Assembly: GCF_036173125.1 (NCBI RefSeq)
Contig: NZ_CP108054.1
Span: forward strand, 3,534,001 to 3,598,000
Direction of reading: 5' to 3'
DNA from: Streptomyces sp. NBC_00286
GTDB lineage: Bacteria; Actinomycetota; Actinomycetes; Streptomycetales; Streptomycetaceae
DNA length: 64,000 bases
Position numbers and translations under genes: made by a program
Notes under the pieces: model-generated
What the model was told of the DNA's origin: nothing
What the model saw: only the letters and a program-made list of their open reading frames with translations
Database searches by the model: none
In this document: positions 8,287 to 17,293 of the stretch, in pieces
How positions within the stretch are numbered: the stretch's first letter is position 1
How the letters are laid out: each line of letters starts with the position of its first letter

Positions 8287-9471
8287 TCACGACGGTGGGT
8301 GCTGGCGGTTGAGCCTGCGGTTCTTCCCGCCGCCCCGACCGGCGACACTCACGGGTCCGCGCCCGGAGCGTACTGGGCCTTCTCCTGCGGGTCGTTGGCG
8401 AGACGGGCGGCCTCGGGCTGCGTCCGTCTGCGTCAGGTGTGCGAGGAAGGGCTGGGCTCCGGACAGGCGGAGGCGTTGGATGTGTACGGGGATGAAGCCG
8501 TGCCGGATGGCGGTGGTCAGGTCCTCGCGGTGAGGGAGGAGGAGTACGGCTGTGCCGTCGGGGGTGAGGACGCGGCGCAGTTCTGTCCACCAGCGGGAGG
8601 GGGCGGTGGCGAGCAGGCCGCGGGCGGGGGCCTGGGTGCCCCAGGGTGGGTTGCACAGGACGCGGTCGATGGAGTTGTCGGGGAGGGGGAGGCGGGCGGC
8701 GTCGGCGCGGCGGATGGTGATGGGCAGTTCGGCGGCGTTGGCTCGGGCCGCGGTGAGCGCGTTCGTGGACAGGTCGAAGCCTTGGAAGCGGGCGTCGGGT
8801 TGGGCCAGTGCCGGCTCGATCAGCAGGGTGCCGGCGCCGCAGCACGGGTCGAGGACGGTGTGGCCGGGGCGGATGTCGGCCAGCACGGCCATGGCGGCGG
8901 CGAGCGGTGGGTGCAGGGTGCCCGGGATTGTGTGCTGCTTGTACGGGCGGCGGTGCAGTGGTCGGTCGTCGAGGCGCAGCATGAGCGTGGCCCGCGTACC
9001 GTCCAGGGTCAGCCGCCAGCCGCAGCCTCCCGGCGGGGGCGCGGTTCCCGTACGGCGAGAGTGGTAGGGGACGCCGAGACGTCGCGCCAGGGCCTGGCCT
9101 ACGACGTCTTCGGCGTCGTACCGGGTGAATGTGCGCCGACCGAGGAAGGAGGCCGAGACGTCGACGCCGGTGATTCGACGGGTCGGCGTCGTCCCGCCGT
9201 AACGGAGGGACAGGAGGCGCTTGGGATCGGCGAGTTCAGCCAGTTCAGCGAGTTCCTGCAGGCGCTGTCGCGTCGTTCCGATGTCCGGGCGCTCGGCGGC
9301 CAGCAGGAACACGTCGTCCGCGGTGCGCAGCGGCGGCGCGGACAGATGCGTACGGAAATGGACTTCGCGGTGGCGTAGTTCGGTGACGGCGCCGAGTCCG
9401 GACCCGAGAACCTCGGCGGCGACCACGGCCTCCAGGCCGCGGAGGCAGCGCGCCACGAGGGGCGTGTGCAT
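8287..9471 (-). CDS. THUMP-domain RNA methyltransferase (RlmL/Trm-like)
   Basis: The product has 394 residues. An N-terminal THUMP-like RNA-binding region (about 1-150) precedes a class I SAM methyltransferase fold with motif I DPCCGAGTLLIE and the catalytic CNPPWG. The N-P-P-aromatic motif marks N2-guanine or N6-adenine methylation. RNA (tRNA or 23S rRNA) is the probable substrate from the THUMP domain. The last 40 residues are Arg/Gly/Pro-rich and probably disordered. The start at 9471 has GGAAGAAG upstream and is preferred over 9498. Confidence 0.85.
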   Translation of the reverse strand: MHTPLVARCLRGLEAVVAAEVLGSGLGAVTELRHREVHFRTHLSAPPLRTADDVFLLAAERPDIGTTRQRLQELAELAELADPKRLLSLRYGGTTPTRRITGVDVSASFLGRRTFTRYDAEDVVGQALARRLGVPYHSRRTGTAPPPGGCGWRLTLDGTRATLMLRLDDRPLHRRPYKQHTIPGTLHPPLAAAMAVLADIRPGHTVLDPCCGAGTLLIEPALAQPDARFQGFDLSTNALTAARANAAELPITIRRADAARLPLPDNSIDRVLCNPPWGTQAPARGLLATAPSRWWTELRRVLTPDGTAVLLLPHREDLTTAIRHGFIPVHIQRLRLSGAQPFLAHLTQTDAARGRPSRQRPAGEGPVRSGRGPVSVAGRGGGKNRRLNRQHPPS

Positions 9472-9642
9472 GGTGTTGTTCTTCTTCCACGTCAGCACTC
9501 GGGGCAGCGCTCCGCTGCCCCGCCTCGTCGGCGACGGGGGGGGACCCTCGCTTCGCCGACGGTGCCTAGCGGAGGTGGAAGAAGTACGTCATGGGCGGAA
9601 GTCTAACTGCCCTACGGGCCTGGCGACTTCGCGCGAGAGGTC

Positions 9643-9675
9643 TTGACAACTCTATTGGTCTGGACCAGCTTGTAC
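9643..9675 (+). promoter_or_regulatory. Chitinase promoter with DasR-type (dre) operator
   Basis: A TTGACA -35 box lies at 9643-9648. The 16-bp ATTGGTCTGGACCAGC at 9654-9669 matches the DasR site consensus (A-S-TGGTCTAGACCA-S-T) at nearly every position and is centred between the -35 and the expected -10. DasR is the N-acetylglucosamine-responsive GntR repressor of Streptomyces, and this spacing is what is known for chitinase promoters. The site lies about 58 bases before the chitinase ATG. Confidence 0.8.
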
Positions 9676-9726
9676 GGCCAGCGGTGGCCACCGTTCCCCA
9701 CTCAACTCCCCCCACCGGAGGCCGAA

Positions 9727-10773
9727 ATGAACCGCGTACCAGGCATGCCCGGATCCGGATCCACCGGATCCACCGGATCCAGACGACGGCGATGGGCGCG
9801 CGCCCTGGCCGCCGTGCTGACCGGGTCCGCGCTCGCCTTCGCCGGCCTGGCCGCCCAGGCGCCGGCGGCGGAGCAAGACGCCGACGCCCTGCCCAAGCAC
9901 GCCGTCACCGGCTACTGGCAGAACTTCAACAACGGCGCGACGGTGCAGAAGCTCTCCGACGTCCAGTCCCAGTACGACATCATCGCGGTCGCCTTCGCGG
10001 ACGCGACGGGAACGCCGGGTGCGGTGACCTTCAACCTCGATTCGGCCGGGCTCGGCGGCTACACGGTCGACCAGTTCAAGGCGGACATCAAGGCCAAGCA
10101 GGCCGAAGGCAAGAAGGTGATCGTCTCGGTCGGCGGCGAACGCGGCACCGTGTCGGTCAACGACTCCGCGTCGGCGACGAACTTCGCGAACTCGGTCCAC
10201 TCCCTGATGCAGGAGTACGGCTTCGACGGCGTCGACATCGACCTGGAGAACGGCCTGAACGCGACGTACATGACGCAGGCGCTCCGCTCCCTGTCCGAGA
10301 AGGCGGGCGCGTCGCTGGTCATCACGATGGCGCCGCAGACCATCGACATGCAGTCGACGTCGAACGGCTACTTCCAGACGGCCTTGAACATCAAGGACAT
10401 CCTCACGGTCGTCAACATGCAGTACTACAACAGCGGTTCGATGCTGGGCTGCGACGGCAAGGTGTACGCCCAGGGGTCCGTGGACTTCCTGACGGCGCTG
10501 GCCTGCATCCAGTTGGAGGGCGGCCTGGCCCCGTCCCAGGTGGGCCTCGGCCTCCCCGCCTCCCCCAGCGGCGCGGGCAGCGGCTACGTCCCACCGTCCG
10601 TGGTGAACAACGCCCTGGACTGCCTGACCAAGGGCACGAACTGCGGTTCCTTCAAGCCGTCGAAGACGTATCCCGACCTGCGCGGCGCGATGACCTGGTC
10701 GACGAACTGGGACGCGGCGGCGGGCAACGCGTGGTCGAACGCGGTGGGACCGCACGTCCACGGGCTGCCCTAA
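9727..10773 (+). CDS. Secreted family 18 chitinase
   Basis: The product has 348 residues. The ATG at 9727 follows GGAGG at 9717-9721. An arginine-rich n-region (GSRRRRWAR) and hydrophobic core (about 26-48) ending AQAPAAE form a signal peptide. The single catalytic domain shows the GH18 signature DGVDIDLE at 167-174, with Glu174 as the proton donor and the paired Asp residues 170 and 172, then QYYN later. It hydrolyses chitin outside the cell. No chitin-binding or fibronectin domain is present, so it is a short single-domain form. The head is encoded by four GGATCC repeats (GSGSTGSTGS). Regulation by DasR is suggested by the upstream operator. Confidence 0.92.
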   Translation: MNRVPGMPGSGSTGSTGSRRRRWARALAAVLTGSALAFAGLAAQAPAAEQDADALPKHAVTGYWQNFNNGATVQKLSDVQSQYDIIAVAFADATGTPGAVTFNLDSAGLGGYTVDQFKADIKAKQAEGKKVIVSVGGERGTVSVNDSASATNFANSVHSLMQEYGFDGVDIDLENGLNATYMTQALRSLSEKAGASLVITMAPQTIDMQSTSNGYFQTALNIKDILTVVNMQYYNSGSMLGCDGKVYAQGSVDFLTALACIQLEGGLAPSQVGLGLPASPSGAGSGYVPPSVVNNALDCLTKGTNCGSFKPSKTYPDLRGAMTWSTNWDAAAGNAWSNAVGPHVHGLP

Positions 10774-10820
10774 CGCTCACCACCGCAGCCACCCCTCGAC
10801 CGTAGGGCGGCTGCCTAGCC

Positions 10821-11363
10821 CTAGCCCTTCGAGTCCGGCTTCCAGTCCTGGACGAGGAGCCCGAGCAGCACCTCGTCCAGGAACTCCCCCATCACCCAGG
10901 CCGCGGAGCGCAACACGCCCTCGCGGACGAATCCGTTGCGCTCGGCGGCGGTCAGCATCGCGACGTTGTCCGACACCGTCTCGATCTGCAGCCGATGCAG
11001 GCCGCGCACGACGAAACCGTAGTGGCACAGCACCGCGACCACGTCGGTGCCGTAACCCTTACCGCGGGAGGACGGCAGCAGCTCGATGCCGATGTGCGCG
11101 GACCGGTTGTGGTTGTCGATGTCCCACAGCGTCGCGTCGCCGACCAGCGTGCCGCCGTCCAACTCCACCACGGAGAACTTGACGTGCCGCTGCTCCTTGT
11201 CGTCCACCACGAACGGCGCATCCTTCGAGCCGGGTGTGATCGGCCGCCACGGCCGGCCATCGGCCCGTGCCTGGTTGACCACGTCCTCGTAGAGCTCGGC
11301 CTGCAGGATCGGTATGTCGTCCTCGTGCCGGGCCCTGAGCCCGACCTTGCCACCCTTAAGCAT
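10821..11363 (-). CDS. GNAT-family N-acetyltransferase (RimJ-like)
   Basis: The product has 180 residues. It shows the acetyl-CoA-binding stretch IELLPSSRGKGYGTDVV (R/Q-x-x-G-x-G/A pattern) and the RimJ/RimL-type tail GLHRLQIETVSDNVAMLTAAERNGFVREG. The substrate is unknown; protein N-termini, antibiotics or small amines are all possible in this group. It is convergent with the chitinase gene and stands alone. The ATG has no strong Shine-Dalgarno sequence. Confidence 0.85.
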   Translation of the reverse strand: MLKGGKVGLRARHEDDIPILQAELYEDVVNQARADGRPWRPITPGSKDAPFVVDDKEQRHVKFSVVELDGGTLVGDATLWDIDNHNRSAHIGIELLPSSRGKGYGTDVVAVLCHYGFVVRGLHRLQIETVSDNVAMLTAAERNGFVREGVLRSAAWVMGEFLDEVLLGLLVQDWKPDSKG

Positions 11364-11519
11364 GCAAGGTTCCTATCCGACCGGGCCGGCCGGCAGCAAT
11401 CCAATAACAGGCAACCTTCCGTGTCCGACCGGCAACCGTGAAACATTTCCTGGGGTCCACCGCATCAATGAAGTGAGGACGGTACGGGGGACGGCCGAGG
11501 GATCACGGGGGACGTACGC

Positions 11520-12035
11520 ATGAGACTGAGGGGCGAGGACGGCTACGCCGAGTTCGCTGCGGCGCGGGCCGGGCATCTGTACCGGTCGGCCTGTCTGCTG
11601 ACCGGCGGTGACACGCATCTCGCCGAGGATCTCGTGCAGGAGACCCTCGGGCGGCTGTACGTCAGCTGGCGGCGGGTGTCGCGCGTCGGCAATCCCGCCG
11701 GGTACGCACAGACCGTCCTCACCCGTACGTTCCTCGCCCACCAGCGGCGGCGCAGCAGTACCGAGCGTGCCACCGACGTCCTTCCCGACCTGGCCGATCC
11801 GCACAGCGCCGCCGATGACACGCCGTTGCGGATGACCCTCCTGGAGGCGCTGGGGCAGCTGTCCGCCAAGGACCGGGCCGTCGTCGTCCTGCGGTACTGG
11901 GAGGACCGCAGCATCGAGGAGACCGCCGACGTGATGAACGTCAGCTCGGCGGCCGTGCGCACCCGCTGCGTACGGGCCCTCGGCCGGCTGCGGGTGCTTC
12001 TCGGCGACGGCCTCAGCGAGTACGCGGCCCGCTGA
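11520..12035 (+). CDS. SigE-family RNA polymerase sigma factor
   Basis: The product has 171 residues. Region 2 includes HLAEDLVQETLGRLYVSWRRV. Region 4 (about 100-160) includes LSAKDRAVVVLRYWEDRSIEETADVM and a recognition helix VSSAAVRTRCVRALGRLR. This is the actinobacterial SigE subgroup of ECF factors, which lack regions 1 and 3. The next gene encodes a single-pass membrane protein and begins 61 bases later, so it is a candidate anti-sigma or signalling partner, though it shows no zinc-binding anti-sigma motif. Confidence 0.9.
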   Translation: MRLRGEDGYAEFAAARAGHLYRSACLLTGGDTHLAEDLVQETLGRLYVSWRRVSRVGNPAGYAQTVLTRTFLAHQRRRSSTERATDVLPDLADPHSAADDTPLRMTLLEALGQLSAKDRAVVVLRYWEDRSIEETADVMNVSSAAVRTRCVRALGRLRVLLGDGLSEYAAR

Positions 12036-12096
12036 ACGGTCACCGCGACCCAACACGTCCCCATTCCAACGACCTTGCAGAGACGGTGGTTTTGCC

Positions 12097-13437
12097 ATGC
12101 CCGATGAACACCACGAGAGCCGCCACGACATCGACGCCGGCCTTTTCGAGGACCGGCTCGGCCTAGCCCTGCGCCAGGCCGGCGACTCCTTCGAGGCCGA
12201 CCGGAGTGGCCTCGTCGCCGCCGGTGAGGTACGCGGTCGCCGACTCCTGCTGCGGCGCCGGGCCGCCGTAGTGGGAGGCGTGACCGCCGTCGCCCTCGTC
12301 GCGGTGGGCGGGACTCTGCTCGTGCCGTGGGGCGGGGCGGCGGACGGGCAGCAGTCCGTGGCCGGCCGCCGGTCGACACCGACCCCTCCCGCCGAGAACG
12401 ACGGCAGGGTCTCCGGTGCCAAGCTGGTCCACACCCTCAAGAAGCTGCTGCCCAAAGGGGAGTTCAGCGAGGAGCAGGGGCGGGGTACGGACGCGGAGCT
12501 GGGGCCGTACGCGCAGGTCGTGTTCGACGACGGCAAGGGCCCTGGTGCCGTCTCCGTCGGCCTGAACCGGGTCGAGCCGGGAAGCGCGGAGGCCCGTCAG
12601 TGGACTCAGTGCCCGGACAGGAACCTGATGTCGTACGAAGGCTGCACCTCGAGCCGACTGCCCGACAACTCGACGCTCATGATCTTCCAGGGGTACGAGT
12701 ACCCGGACCGCCGCGTGGACACGAAGCGGTGGACGGCCGATCTCGTCACCCCTCAGGGCCACCACATCAGCGTGAGCGAATGGAACGCCGCGGCGGAGAA
12801 GGGCGCTCCGGTCAGCCGGGCCAACCCGCCTCTGTCCACGAACCAGTTGAAGCAGCTGGTCACCGCCAAGGACTGGCGTACCGCGATCGACGCCATGCCC
12901 AAGAACCCGAAGGGCCAGGACTCCAACGGCCAGGACCCGAAGGGCCAGGACTCGAAGGGCGAGGACTCGAACGCCCAGGCCCCGGAGGACACCCCGAACA
13001 CGCCTCCGGGTGCCGACGGCGGCGCGATCGGTCAGACCCTCGCGTCGTTGCTCCCCAAGAACGTCGACGTGGTCTCGAAGGGCGGTCAGGAGACCGAGTA
13101 CGCGTATCTCGTGGTCGACGACGGGAAGGGGAAGAGCTTCGTCCAGATCAACGTGCAGCCCGACATGTCCGATGTCGAGGACCAGCTCTTCGGGGCGGAC
13201 GCGGAAACCCTGCCCGACGGCACGAAGGTCGCCACGAGCCAGGGTCCGGGCGAGCAGGGGGCCGAGGGCGTCGTCATGTGGACCGTCGACACCATCAGGA
13301 CCAACGGCCTGCGGGTGGTGGTCAGCGCCTTCAACACCGGTAGGCAGCACGACCCCGCGACCCGCGAGACGCCCGCGCTCACGATGGAGCAGCTCAGGGA
13401 CATCGCCACGAGCGAGAAGTGGCAGCAACTCGGCTGA
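12097..13437 (+). CDS. Single-pass membrane protein with duplicated outside domain, beside a sigma factor
   Basis: The product has 446 residues. A cytoplasmic head of about 50 residues (including LALRQAGDSFEADRSGLVAAGE) resembles the short cytoplasmic parts of membrane partners of SigE-family factors. One membrane helix follows (about 50-75). Outside are two related domains: one from GAKLVHTLKKLLPKG (about 105) and a second from GAIGQTLASLLPKN (about 310). They share a VVFDDGKG/VVDDGKG motif and are joined by a linker with KGQDS-type repeats (about 268-300). Location just after a sigma factor suggests it senses an envelope signal, but binding to the sigma factor is inference. Confidence 0.75.
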   Translation: MPDEHHESRHDIDAGLFEDRLGLALRQAGDSFEADRSGLVAAGEVRGRRLLLRRRAAVVGGVTAVALVAVGGTLLVPWGGAADGQQSVAGRRSTPTPPAENDGRVSGAKLVHTLKKLLPKGEFSEEQGRGTDAELGPYAQVVFDDGKGPGAVSVGLNRVEPGSAEARQWTQCPDRNLMSYEGCTSSRLPDNSTLMIFQGYEYPDRRVDTKRWTADLVTPQGHHISVSEWNAAAEKGAPVSRANPPLSTNQLKQLVTAKDWRTAIDAMPKNPKGQDSNGQDPKGQDSKGEDSNAQAPEDTPNTPPGADGGAIGQTLASLLPKNVDVVSKGGQETEYAYLVVDDGKGKSFVQINVQPDMSDVEDQLFGADAETLPDGTKVATSQGPGEQGAEGVVMWTVDTIRTNGLRVVVSAFNTGRQHDPATRETPALTMEQLRDIATSEKWQQLG

Positions 13438-13517
13438 ACGGCCCGAGCCCGAGCCCGAGCCCGGGCCGTGCCCGTCCCGCGAGCGGCCGCGTCAGAACAC
13501 AGCGTCAGATCAAAGCG

Positions 13518-14906
13518 TCAGAAGAACTCAGACCACGGCTGGTCCCAGATCTGCTTCACGCACAGGACGATGAAGAGCAGACCCGCGAGCACCAGCATGC
13601 CGTTGCTGAGCGGACCGTTGCGCCATTCCCTCGGTGTGCGGGAGGAGTTGAGGAGCCAGACCAGGGTGAGGGCGAGGAAGGGGAGGAAGGCCGCGCCGAG
13701 GACGCCGTACAGGATGATCAGGCGGAAGGGCTGGCCCTCGAACAGCAGGATCATCGGCGGGAAGGTCAGCCACAGCAGGTACGCGCGGAACGGCCAGGAC
13801 TTCTCGCGGGCGCCGGACGCCACCGCCTCACCGGAGCCGGCCTCGGCCTTGGCCTTGGCCGCCGCCTCGTCGCCGGTCGCTGAAGCCCCGCGGCGCGCCC
13901 GGAAGCGCTCGACGAAGTCCGCGAACATCAGGCTGACGCCGTGCCAGACGCCGATCAGCGAGGTGAACGACGTGGCGAAGAAGCCGATGAGGAAAAACTT
14001 CGACGTCGCCGTGCCGTACTCGTCCTCCAGGATGCCGCCGAGCTGGACGAGGCCCTGGTCGCCGCTCGCGATGGCGATGTTCGAGGCGTGCAGGAGTTCC
14101 GCGCCGACGATGAGCATGGCGATGACGAAGATGCCGGTGGTGGCGTACGCGACGCGGTTGTCGAGGCGCATCACCTTCATCCAGCCGGTGTTGGTCCAGC
14201 CCTTCGCGTTGACCCAGTAGCCGTACGCGGCAAGGGTGATGGTGCCGCCGACGCCGCCGATCAGGCCGAGGGTGTTGAGGATGGAGTCCTTCTCGTCGGG
14301 GAGGACGGGCAGCAGGCCCGCGAAGGCGTCACCGAGGTTCGGGGTGACACGGATCGCCAGGTACACCGTCACCACGAACATGACGCCGACCAGGACCGTC
14401 ATGACCTTCTCGAAGACGGCGTACTTGTTGAACCAGACGAAGACCAGGCCGACCAAGCCGGTGAGAATGGCCCACCACTTGAGGTCCATGACGTCCGGGA
14501 AGAGCGCCTGGAGGGGGAGGCCCGAGGACGACATGGCCGCGGCGCCGTAGACGAAGCCCCAGATCACCACGTACACGACGAAGAACCACGTCGTCCAGCG
14601 GCCGAGGCTCTCCCAGCCGTCGAACAGGGTGCGGCCGGTGGACAGATGCCAGCGGCCCGCCGCCTCGGCCAGGGAGATCTTGACGACGCAGCCGATGATG
14701 GCGGCCCACAGGAGGGTGTAGCCGAAGTTCGAGCCGGCGATGAGGGTCGCGACGAGGTCGCCCGCGCCGACGCCGGTGGCTGCGACCACGATGCCGGGGC
14801 CGATGTACTTCCAACTGGATTTACGCGGGCTGGAGTTGGCCTCGCCCGATGCCGTTTCCCCTGAGTTTCCCGCCGTCTTGCCGGTGTTTCCCGTGGTGTC
14901 CGCCAT
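13518..14906 (-). CDS. NRAMP-superfamily transporter lacking canonical metal-site motifs
   Basis: The product has 462 residues with about 11 membrane helices and a variable loop rich in Ala and Glu (GDEAAAKAKAEAGSG). TM1 reads GPGIVVAATGVGAGDLVATL, where classical NRAMPs have a DPGN motif. The TM6 region (GGVGGTITLAAYGYW) lacks the methionine of the MPH motif. These residues bind Mn/Fe in true NRAMPs, so a divalent-metal role is doubtful and another substrate is likely. The ATG at 14906 is taken because the upstream part of the open frame does not look coding. It is divergent from the carboxypeptidase gene. Confidence 0.8.
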   Translation of the reverse strand: MADTTGNTGKTAGNSGETASGEANSSPRKSSWKYIGPGIVVAATGVGAGDLVATLIAGSNFGYTLLWAAIIGCVVKISLAEAAGRWHLSTGRTLFDGWESLGRWTTWFFVVYVVIWGFVYGAAAMSSSGLPLQALFPDVMDLKWWAILTGLVGLVFVWFNKYAVFEKVMTVLVGVMFVVTVYLAIRVTPNLGDAFAGLLPVLPDEKDSILNTLGLIGGVGGTITLAAYGYWVNAKGWTNTGWMKVMRLDNRVAYATTGIFVIAMLIVGAELLHASNIAIASGDQGLVQLGGILEDEYGTATSKFFLIGFFATSFTSLIGVWHGVSLMFADFVERFRARRGASATGDEAAAKAKAEAGSGEAVASGAREKSWPFRAYLLWLTFPPMILLFEGQPFRLIILYGVLGAAFLPFLALTLVWLLNSSRTPREWRNGPLSNGMLVLAGLLFIVLCVKQIWDQPWSEFF

Positions 14907-15151
14907 GCCGATCAAGAAAGCGCAAAGCGGGCGAGGGCACAAGGGGGCATGCGCGTACGCGCGGTTGACCTCCTCCTGGTCTTGACCCGGCCATGCCAGA
15001 CCTTCACGATGAGCGCCACACGCGCACGGGCCATACACACGCACCCGCACACATCTGAACGCCCGCACCCGCACGTCGCACTGTCCCACCCCCCGCTCCA
15101 ACCCCCCACCTTCCGGAGACCCCGGAAGTTCTGGAGAAACAAGGAGACTCA

Positions 15152-16495
15152 ATGCGGCTACGCATAAGAGGCAGGCGCACCGCCTTCCTCGGCACCCTCC
15201 TCGCGCTCGCCCTCGCGGCGCCCATCGCCGCCACGACGAACAGCGCGTCCGGCGCGCCCGACCAGGCCCCGGTGGCCGCGTCCGAGGCGGACCGCGAGAT
15301 CCGCCAGTACGAGGTCCATATGCACTCGGACTCCAAGTCCCGTACGGCACTGCAGAAGTCCGGCGTGACGGTCGACGACGCCGACCAGCACACCGTGTTC
15401 ATCTCCGGCCGCGCCGACCAGGTCAAGAAGCTGCGGCAACTCGGCTACGAGGTCACGCCGATGGGCGCCGTACCCGACCGGACGAACGGCGAGAAGGACG
15501 TACGGCCCCTGGACTTCCCCTCCGCCGACTCGCGCTACCACAACTTCGCCGAGATGAACGCGGAGATCAGCCAGCGGCTCCAGGCGTACCCGAACATCAT
15601 GAGCAAGCGCGTGATCGGGAAGTCGTACCAGGGCCGGGACATCGTCGCCATCAAGATCAGCGACAACGTCGCGACCGACGAGTCCGAGCCCGAAGTCCTG
15701 ATGACGCATCATCAGCACGCGCGCGAGCACCTCACCGTCGAGATGGCGCTGTATCTGATCCGCGAACTGGGCGCCGGTTACGGCTCCGACCAGCGCATCA
15801 CGAACATGGTCAACAACCGCGAGATCTGGATCCTCCCGGACCTCAACCCGGACGGCGGCGAGTACGACATCGCGACCGGGCAGTACCGCTCCTGGCGCAA
15901 GAACCGGCAGCCCAACAGCGGCTCCTCGTACGTCGGTACGGACATGAACCGCAACTGGGCCTATCGCTGGGGCTGTTGCGGCGGCTCGTCCGGTTCGCCG
16001 TCCTCCGACACCTACCGGGGCAGGGCCGCCGAGTCCGCGCCCGAGGTGAAGGTCGTCGCCGACTTCGTCCGCAGCCGGGTCGTCGGCGGTAAGCAGCAGA
16101 TCAAAGCGGGCATCGACTTCCACACGTACAGCGAGCTGGTGCTGTGGCCCTTCGGCTACACGTACTCGGACACGACCACCGGCATGACGGCCGACGACCG
16201 GAACGCCTTCGCCACGGTCGGCGGAAAGATGGCCGCCAGCAACGGCTACACGGCCGAGCAGTCCAGCGACCTCTACATCACGGACGGCTCGATCGACGAC
16301 TGGCTGTGGGGCGACCAGAAGATCTTCGGCTACACCTTCGAGATGTACCCGGGGTCCGCGTCGGGCGGCGGTTTCTACCCGCCCGACGAGGTCATCGAGC
16401 GCGAGACGTCCCGCAACCGGGACGCGGTGCTCCAACTGCTGGAGAACGCGGACTGTATGTACCGGTCCATAGGCAAGGAGGACCAGTACTGCTGA
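15152..16495 (+). CDS. Secreted M14 zinc carboxypeptidase
   Basis: The product has 447 residues with a typical signal peptide (Arg-rich start, hydrophobic core about 11-28). An N-terminal prodomain (about 45-110) is followed by the M14 catalytic domain. Zinc ligands are His189 and Glu192 (in HHQHAREH) and His324 (in IDFHTYSE); the catalytic Glu is about 397 in TFEMYPG. DMNRNW is the substrate-binding segment. It resembles carboxypeptidase T-like Streptomyces enzymes that remove C-terminal residues from peptides outside the cell. AAGGAG precedes the ATG. A strong terminator follows. Confidence 0.92.
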   Translation: MRLRIRGRRTAFLGTLLALALAAPIAATTNSASGAPDQAPVAASEADREIRQYEVHMHSDSKSRTALQKSGVTVDDADQHTVFISGRADQVKKLRQLGYEVTPMGAVPDRTNGEKDVRPLDFPSADSRYHNFAEMNAEISQRLQAYPNIMSKRVIGKSYQGRDIVAIKISDNVATDESEPEVLMTHHQHAREHLTVEMALYLIRELGAGYGSDQRITNMVNNREIWILPDLNPDGGEYDIATGQYRSWRKNRQPNSGSSYVGTDMNRNWAYRWGCCGGSSGSPSSDTYRGRAAESAPEVKVVADFVRSRVVGGKQQIKAGIDFHTYSELVLWPFGYTYSDTTTGMTADDRNAFATVGGKMAASNGYTAEQSSDLYITDGSIDDWLWGDQKIFGYTFEMYPGSASGGGFYPPDEVIERETSRNRDAVLQLLENADCMYRSIGKEDQYC

Positions 16496-16512
16496 CGGGT
16501 GTGTGAGGTGCA

Positions 16513-16557
16513 TGAGGGTGCGCCCCCGGATCGGCTCGGGGGCGCACCCTCTTGTTG
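16513..16557. terminator. Strong bidirectional rho-independent terminator
   Basis: A 15-bp perfect stem (GAGGGTGCGCCCCCG at 16513-16527 with its complement at 16536-16550) has an 8-base loop and is followed by TTGTTGT. It sits between two convergent genes and can end transcription of both. Confidence 0.85.
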
Positions 16558-16577
16558 TACGCGCTTGTTGTACGCGG

Positions 16578-17204
16578 CTACTCCTGGAAGTACGCGTCCA
16601 GGACCTCGTCCAGCTCCTTCTCCCACTCCTTGACCTTGGAGCGGGAGGGGACACGGAGCTCGACCGGGTACCAGCGGCGTTCGGGGGTGTGGACCGTGAT
16701 CGTGTACCAGCGGCCGAAGCGCGAGGTCTCCGACTCGACGGCGCCGATCTCGTCCCAGCGGAACTCGGCCTCGTGGTCGTCCAGGCGCAGTCGTACGCCG
16801 CTGTGGTCGGCGGTGATCTTCGCGCGGTAGTCGGAGGCTTCGAAGACGGGGCCGTCGGCGAGGGTCGCCTCAGAGTCGTCCGAGTCGTCCGAGTCGTCTG
16901 ACTCCGACTCGGCTGTCTCGTCCCGGTCCTCCGCCTCGTCCGGCTGATCCGCGTCGTCGGTCTCCGCCGAGGCGCCCTCGTCGGAGACGTCGTCGGCCTG
17001 GTTGGCGGCCGTCTCCGTCTCCTCGGCGGCCGTCTCCGTCTCCTCGGCGGCCGTCACTTCCGCTGTTGCGGTCTCCTCGGCCGGGTCCGGGTCCTTGCGG
17101 CCCTTCGGCTCGGCAGGGCGCGGGCCCGTGATGCCGGGGACGAACGCCGGGTCGGCTGCCGCGCCTTGCAAGGGCTGGATGCTGGGTCCTCTGCGCTGCT
17201 CCAC
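16578..17204 (-). CDS. Acidic protein with C-terminal PH-like domain
   Basis: The product has about 208 residues from the GTG at 17204; the start is uncertain since no good ribosome site is visible. The middle (about 40-115) is an Asp/Glu/Ser-rich, probably disordered region with repeats of AAEETET and DDSD. The C-terminal 90 residues (DYRAKITADHSGVRLRLDD through VLDAYFQE) look like a small beta-barrel domain ending in a helix, as in PH-like folds. I recognise it as a conserved Streptomyces protein without known function. It converges on the carboxypeptidase gene across the terminator. Confidence 0.7.
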   Translation of the reverse strand: MEQRRGPSIQPLQGAAADPAFVPGITGPRPAEPKGRKDPDPAEETATAEVTAAEETETAAEETETAANQADDVSDEGASAETDDADQPDEAEDRDETAESESDDSDDSDDSEATLADGPVFEASDYRAKITADHSGVRLRLDDHEAEFRWDEIGAVESETSRFGRWYTITVHTPERRWYPVELRVPSRSKVKEWEKELDEVLDAYFQE

Positions 17205-17293
17205 GGTGGGCAGTATGGCCGATGAAGCTGTGGCGTGGGGGGCCGGGGCGTCACTCGTGATCGAGGCGTGGCCGGAGTCCGTACGGTCAGCCG

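Noticed and set aside
13518..15350. Extended 610-residue NRAMP protein
   Set aside because: The extra N-terminal 148 residues are Arg/Cys-rich, run through the carboxypeptidase promoter and do not match the family.
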